This document shows, piece by piece, positions 59,768 to 64,000 of a stretch of DNA of 64,000 bases (its first letter is position 1; every line of letters begins with the position of its first letter). Where the stretch lies: the NCBI RefSeq assembly GCF_025562755.1, contig NZ_CP103300.1:4217001-4281000 (forward strand). The letters run 5' to 3'. A model generated the notes under the pieces. The model was not told the origin of the DNA, ran no database searches, and was given only the letters and a program-made list of their open reading frames with translations. The position numbers and the translations under genes are program-made. The DNA comes from Endozoicomonas euniceicola. Its GTDB lineage: Bacteria > Pseudomonadota > Gammaproteobacteria > Pseudomonadales > Endozoicomonadaceae.

Positions 59768-61177
59768 CTACATTGTTTCCCGAAAGACTTCTTTCTGATA
59801 ACGCAGCAAGGGAGAAAGGAAGTATTCCAGTAAACGTCGCTGGCTTACAATAACATCGGCAGTTAATGTCATACCAGGCTGTATTCTTATTTTCTTTTGC
59901 TCTACCTGAAACCAGTCTCGATCCAGATTAATAAAAGCCTGGAAAAACCAGCCTTTTTGTTCGTCGTTAATGGCATCTCCGGATACCTTTTGAACACTGC
60001 CTTCAAGATAGCCATAACGGGTGTAGGGGAAACTTTCAATTTTCACCTGAACTTTTTGTTCTGGTTTAACCCAGCGAATGTCTTTATTAAGTACCATGGC
60101 TTCAACGGTTAACCTACTGTTAGCGGGCACAATCACCATAACGGGCTGGCCGGGTTGTACCACATCTCCGGAAGAGTGAATCTGAATCTGTTGTACTGTC
60201 CCGTCGATGGGAGCAGTTAGCACCTGGTTTTCATCTCTCATGCTGGCCTTTGCCATAACGATATTCCCATGGTCGATCTGTTGGACAGCGGTCAGGTACT
60301 CCTTGAGATGTCCGGCTATAAAGGTTTCCCGCTTTTGTTGCCGTTCGGCCAGCAAGGCCTGATAGCGGGCCTGATGCTCTTTCTGTCGCTGCATCATTAC
60401 CTTTAGCTGTTGAGCGGTATCAATTTGTTTTTCCCGCCTTATCAGCCAGTCGACTTCGGACATCATTTTTTTTTCATACAACGCTTTCGTCGATGAAGCC
60501 AGCTTATTGTGGATCGGGTTTAACAGTTTTAAACGCTCTATTTCTTCGCCATCCGCAGCCAAAGAAGAAGACAGTTCATCAAGATTTTTTTCCATGGATT
60601 GATCCGATGATAAAAATGCCTCCAGTTCACTTTTTAAAGCATTATCTTCTGCAGCCCATCGTTGCGCTGTAGGAGGGTGGTCAAAAGTAAGTTGATTGTT
60701 TATTGCTTCCTGTTTCAGGTTGACGGAAACAGGTCGGGATAGGCCTGGTGTATTAATCAGTCTGATCAGGGTTTCCTCCCTCAGGGCTGATAAAAGGGCC
60801 GTGGATATATCCTGTGCCTTTTGCTCGGTGTTGGTTTCAAGGTCCGAAGGGTTGGGAATCAGCTCGATCAGCTTGTCCCCTTTTTTTACCTGGCTACCTT
60901 CTGTCACGTAAATATTGCTCACCCGCGCTACTTGTATAGGGCTTATTTTCTTTGAATAACCGTCTGGAATAACGCGTCCTTCCGCTTCAACAATGACGTC
61001 CATTTTTCCAAACCAGGACCAGACCAGGGCAATAACAAACAGAAGGCAGATGCTTATCGTTAAAACGTGTTTAAGGGGGGAGGCCGGTGTTTCAAGGACT
61101 TCAACTGCGGCGGGTAAAAATTCATTTTCTTCTCTGGAAGAAAAGAAAGCAGTGACTTTTTTTAAAAAATTAAGCAT
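59768..61177 (-). CDS. HlyD-family periplasmic adaptor of a type I secretion system
   Basis: 469 residues from ATG 61177, which overlaps the last 8 nt of the ABC transporter gene; a frame from 61252 is longer but lies inside that gene. A short cytosolic N-terminus, one membrane helix (HVLTISICLLFVIALVWSW), then the lipoyl half-motif VIPDGYSKKISPIQVARVS plus IYVTEGSQVKKGDKLIELI. A long coiled coil follows, then the second lipoyl half (MRDENQVLTAPIDGTVQQI) and the C-terminal beta domain ending LRYQKEVFRETM. It links the ABC pump to a TolC-type channel. Confidence 0.92.
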   Translation of the reverse strand: MLNFLKKVTAFFSSREENEFLPAAVEVLETPASPLKHVLTISICLLFVIALVWSWFGKMDVIVEAEGRVIPDGYSKKISPIQVARVSNIYVTEGSQVKKGDKLIELIPNPSDLETNTEQKAQDISTALLSALREETLIRLINTPGLSRPVSVNLKQEAINNQLTFDHPPTAQRWAAEDNALKSELEAFLSSDQSMEKNLDELSSSLAADGEEIERLKLLNPIHNKLASSTKALYEKKMMSEVDWLIRREKQIDTAQQLKVMMQRQKEHQARYQALLAERQQKRETFIAGHLKEYLTAVQQIDHGNIVMAKASMRDENQVLTAPIDGTVQQIQIHSSGDVVQPGQPVMVIVPANSRLTVEAMVLNKDIRWVKPEQKVQVKIESFPYTRYGYLEGSVQKVSGDAINDEQKGWFFQAFINLDRDWFQVEQKKIRIQPGMTLTADVIVSQRRLLEYFLSPLLRYQKEVFRETM

Positions 61178-63299
61178 CTTGATGACCTGACTGAATGTTC
61201 CAGAGTTTTGCGTAATAACCGTTTTGTTGAATAAGGCTGTGATGGGTTCCATCCTCTTTAATCCGACCGTTCTGCATAACGATGATTCTGTCGCAATGCC
61301 TTATGGTAGAAAGCCTGTGGGCAATGGTAATAACCGTTCTCGATTCGGAAATTGCACCCATGTTTTTCTGTAAAATATACTCTGACTCGTAGTCGAGCGC
61401 CGATGTTGCTTCGTCAAAAATAAGAATCCGTGGGTTGCTGATCAGGGCTCGGGCGATAGCAATACGCTGCCTTTGTCCTCCCGACAAGCCGATACCTCGT
61501 TCACCAAGCTCAGTGTCATACCCCCTTGCGAGGTGCGTGATAAACTCGTGGGCCCCTGCCAGCCTGGCAGCCTCGATGACGGCCTCCATGGGCAGCAGTG
61601 GATCAGAGTGGGCAATATTTTCACGGACCGTTCCGTTAAACAGCGTGTTTTCCTGCAGAACAACACTTAACTGTCGTCGTAGCCAGGACGGGTCCAGAAG
61701 TGCGATGTCGTTGTCGTCTATCAAAACTTTTCCGGTATTGGGTACATAGAGACGAAGCAGTAATTTCGCCAGCGTTGACTTTCCTGAACCGGATTCACCC
61801 ACAATACCAACGGTCTGCCCGGCTGGAATAACAAGGTTGATATCCGTCAGGGTGTTTTGCAGCTCACTGCTATAGCTGAAATTAACGTGCTCCATCTCTA
61901 TGTGGCCACGGAGTTCTTCCATAGGGGGTTTATCAAGGCTCTGCTGTGGCTCCCGGGGGGTGTTGAGCACATCGCCCAGGCGGGCGATGGAGATTCTGAA
62001 TTGCTGAAATTCCTGCCATAACTGAGACAATCTCAGAATAGGCTGCGCCACCTGACCGGATAACATATTAAAGGCAATTAACTCGCCGATGGTCAGGTCA
62101 CCGGCAATGACTTCTTTAGCCCCAAACCACAACAGTGCAACCGTGACCACTTTGTTAATCAGTTGTACTAACTGGCTACCTACTGTACCCAGAACACTGC
62201 TGCTAAAGCTGGCTTTGGCATAACCGGCCAGGTAGCGCTCCCAGCGTGCCTGCATGCGGGGCTCAACCGCTGTTGACTTTAGTGTTTCCATTCCGGTAAT
62301 CGATTCGGTCAGAAAAGCCTGGTTAATGGCACTGCGCTCAAACCGTTCTTTTGCCCGGTTGTGGAGTCCGGGGCTGATCAGGACAGAGAGCAGGATATAA
62401 AAAGGAATGGAGGCAAGCACAAGTAAGGTGAGCGTCGATGAATAAAAGTACATCGCGATAAAGAGCACTATGGTAAAAAACAGGTCGAGAAGCAGTGTCA
62501 TTGCATTGTTGGTAAGAAACTCCCTTATATTTTCCAGCTCTCTGATACGGGCCACCACCTGTCCCACCGGGCGGGCACTGAAATAAGCAATGGGGATTTT
62601 CAACAGGTGTTCAAAAAGCCGACTACCCAGCTCTACGTCCACCCTGCAACTGGTGTGTGAGAACAGGTACATTCGTAAGGTGCCCAGACCGATTTCGAAC
62701 AGGGACATGACCAGTAATGCGATGGCAATCACATTCAGTGTGGACAAGGCCTGATGTACCAAAACGGTATCCATAACCACCTGAAAACCAATAGGGGTAA
62801 TCAGGGCAAAGAGTTGCAGAAAAAATGAGGCAAGAACGACTTCACCCAGTACTTTCCGATATTTAATGATGACAGGGATAAACCAGCTGATGCCAAACCG
62901 TTTCATGGTATAACTTAAATCAAACCGCCTTGTCATCCAGAGGGCTTCGCCGTCCCATTGTTCCCAGAGTTCTTCGGTTTTTAATATACACGGCTGTTGT
63001 CCGAAGAATTGAACCATCACAGTGCCCTGTTCGGCATTGACGTCCGCGATGATAAAGTATCCTTCATTAGATTTTGCTATAAATGGAAAGGGCGACTTAT
63101 TAAATTTTTTCCTTTTGACCCTTACTTTTCTGGCTTTCATACCAAGACGTTGGGAAACTCTGACGAGATCCTGTATTTCAATATCCGTATCCTTTCCAGA
63201 TAGTTCATGCATTAAAGAGTTGGTATCAACGTTTTTTTCATGAAACTTTAAAAGCAGGGCGAGGGCAAATGATGCAGAGTTGAGGGTTGATTCAGACAT
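61170..63299 (-). CDS. HlyB-type ABC transporter of a type I secretion system
   Basis: 709 residues. Residues 1-130 are a C39-like domain (ALALLLKFHEKNVDTNSLM) without the catalytic Cys of true C39 peptidases, as in HlyB; such a domain binds unfolded substrate instead of cutting a leader. Six membrane helices follow (residues 155-430). The nucleotide-binding domain has Walker A VGESGSGKSTLAKLL, signature LSGGQRQRIAIARAL, Walker B ILIFDEATSALD and the H-loop TIAHRL. First gene of the locus, coupled to the HlyD gene by overlap. Confidence 0.93.
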   Translation of the reverse strand: MSESTLNSASFALALLLKFHEKNVDTNSLMHELSGKDTDIEIQDLVRVSQRLGMKARKVRVKRKKFNKSPFPFIAKSNEGYFIIADVNAEQGTVMVQFFGQQPCILKTEELWEQWDGEALWMTRRFDLSYTMKRFGISWFIPVIIKYRKVLGEVVLASFFLQLFALITPIGFQVVMDTVLVHQALSTLNVIAIALLVMSLFEIGLGTLRMYLFSHTSCRVDVELGSRLFEHLLKIPIAYFSARPVGQVVARIRELENIREFLTNNAMTLLLDLFFTIVLFIAMYFYSSTLTLLVLASIPFYILLSVLISPGLHNRAKERFERSAINQAFLTESITGMETLKSTAVEPRMQARWERYLAGYAKASFSSSVLGTVGSQLVQLINKVVTVALLWFGAKEVIAGDLTIGELIAFNMLSGQVAQPILRLSQLWQEFQQFRISIARLGDVLNTPREPQQSLDKPPMEELRGHIEMEHVNFSYSSELQNTLTDINLVIPAGQTVGIVGESGSGKSTLAKLLLRLYVPNTGKVLIDDNDIALLDPSWLRRQLSVVLQENTLFNGTVRENIAHSDPLLPMEAVIEAARLAGAHEFITHLARGYDTELGERGIGLSGGQRQRIAIARALISNPRILIFDEATSALDYESEYILQKNMGAISESRTVITIAHRLSTIRHCDRIIVMQNGRIKEDGTHHSLIQQNGYYAKLWNIQSGHQDA

Positions 63300-63646
63300 T
63301 GTTATTGGGTACTCCGGTTACGTAAACGTTCGTCTGGTAATTTGAATTGTTGTTATGAAAGGAAAGGTTAAGGGACATAGCCAAACCCATGGAATAAATA
63401 CTATTAAAGAATGTTATTTTGAGGGATTAATATTAGACCGAATATTTCAAACATGGGTAGTTATTGTAATTACTGCTCAGGACTCTTAGTTTTATTTTTT
63501 CGGCTGACTACGGAGCAAGAAGATAAATATTTATAATGAACTCACATTTAATTTTTATTGGATTCAGCAATAACCCCTTTGAATACTCAAGCCTTCAGAG
63601 CAGCTCCAGCAGAAAGCCAAAGCCAGTACTCTGACTATTGTGTTTT
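63300..63646. other. Upstream region of the type I secretion locus
   Basis: 347 bp, AT-rich, no gene recognised. It lies between the HlyB-type gene and the stop of the partial gene at 63647, both on the minus strand; the promoter for the secretion genes is expected here, but no clear consensus was found. Confidence 0.4.
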
Positions 63647-64000
63647 TTATTGACTATTGATCTTGTTAAAATTCCGGTAATACCATAACCAGGGGGTCCA
63701 CTTCAGAGACACTTTTTTTGCCATATTCTCTTCAATAACTTTCATTACTCTATCGCCAGCCCAGCCGAGAATAACGTAAGGGGTTACATAGCTTATGTCG
63801 TCTTTAAGATCTCCTGTCATGGCTCCGGCCCGGTTTATTCGCCGGTGAGGCTCTATATGAATGTTCCTATAAACCATGTTTTTTCTGTGGATAAAATAGT
63901 GTACTTTGCTGCCATTACTAGTGAGTAGCCTATCAAGAAATAAATCAATAAAAGGCTGAAGCTTTTCTTTGGTAAGCCCGTAGGGGTTGTTACCGTCGTT
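63647..64000 (-). CDS. Partial hypothetical protein (5' end beyond window)
   Basis: The frame is open from the window edge to a stop at 63647, giving 117 codons; an internal Met at 63877 is unlikely to be the start because the frame continues upstream without a stop (NDGNNPYGLTKEKLQPFID, LLTSNGSKVHYFIHRKNM). The visible C-terminal part is basic and aromatic (SLKWTPWLWYYRNFNKI). I do not recognise the family. Confidence 0.6.
   Translation of the reverse strand, partial: NDGNNPYGLTKEKLQPFIDLFLDRLLTSNGSKVHYFIHRKNMVYRNIHIEPHRRINRAGAMTGDLKDDISYVTPYVILGWAGDRVMKVIEENMAKKVSLKWTPWLWYYRNFNKINSQ

Overview
The window looks like chromosomal DNA of a marine, host-associated gammaproteobacterium. Housekeeping genes of Gram-negative gammaproteobacterial type are present (ppc, adk, tsaB, uppP, rsmJ, plsB, dapE, nth, waaA, yjiH-yjiG, a YfcZ/YiiS-like DUF406 gene, TapT- and AlkB-type genes). 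They are interspersed with secreted or effector-like proteins, heptanucleotide repeat arrays and a giant type I secreted protein. The overall style is like Endozoicomonas or a relative; this is inference from gene content, since no rRNA marker is present.

Layout. 1-4.8 kb: PAP2 phosphatase (cut by the window edge), TetR regulator, GT39 glycosyltransferase, DTW-domain tRNA modification enzyme, AlkB-like dioxygenase and DUF406, all on the minus strand. 4.9-8.2 kb: two tandem YopT-like cysteine protease candidates, each bordered by a decayed copy of the 3' end of yjiG, then the intact yjiG-yjiH pair. 8.6-16.1 kb: ppc, a DUF29 gene, several small exported or unknown proteins, a membrane-anchored J-domain protein, adk and tsaB. 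16.0-20.9 kb: a second copy of the tsaB 3' end flanks a small secreted protein and a broken CopG/BrnA-type antitoxin; then a LysE transporter, a heptad repeat array split by an ISKra4-family insertion sequence, and an Stv-like protein. 21.0-27.3 kb: uppP, a second heptad array, rsmJ, plsB and dapE.

27.4-48.7 kb, between dapE and nth, is a genomic island of about 21 kb. It holds an IS110 remnant, a small HTH gene pair, an integron-cassette-like gene with an attC-like site, a complete type I restriction-modification operon (hsdM-hsdS-hsdR), an McrB-McrC pair, an XRE regulator with a perfect palindrome over its own ribosome binding site, an orphan IS3 OrfA-like protein, and a four-gene translationally coupled recombinase module (three tyrosine-recombinase-like proteins plus a small coiled-coil protein). 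The module resembles Gamma-Mobile-Trio or Tn554-like machinery and is the best candidate for what moved the restriction cargo.

48.7-64 kb: nth and waaA, then a type I secretion locus on the minus strand: an HlyB-type ABC transporter, an HlyD-type adaptor and a 2956-residue putative substrate with a Gln/Pro repeat, an Arg run, a possible TcdA/TcdB-like pore-forming region and RTX-like motifs near the C-terminus. No TolC-type outer membrane gene is seen. The last gene is cut by the window edge.

How parts work together: the yjiH-yjiG, hsdMSR, mcrBC, recombinase and HlyB-HlyD sets each have the spacing or overlap of operons. Two unrelated core genes (yjiG and tsaB) have their 3' ends duplicated about 1.04-1.06 kb away across lineage-specific secreted or effector genes, which suggests a recurrent mode of accessory gene gain or amplification.
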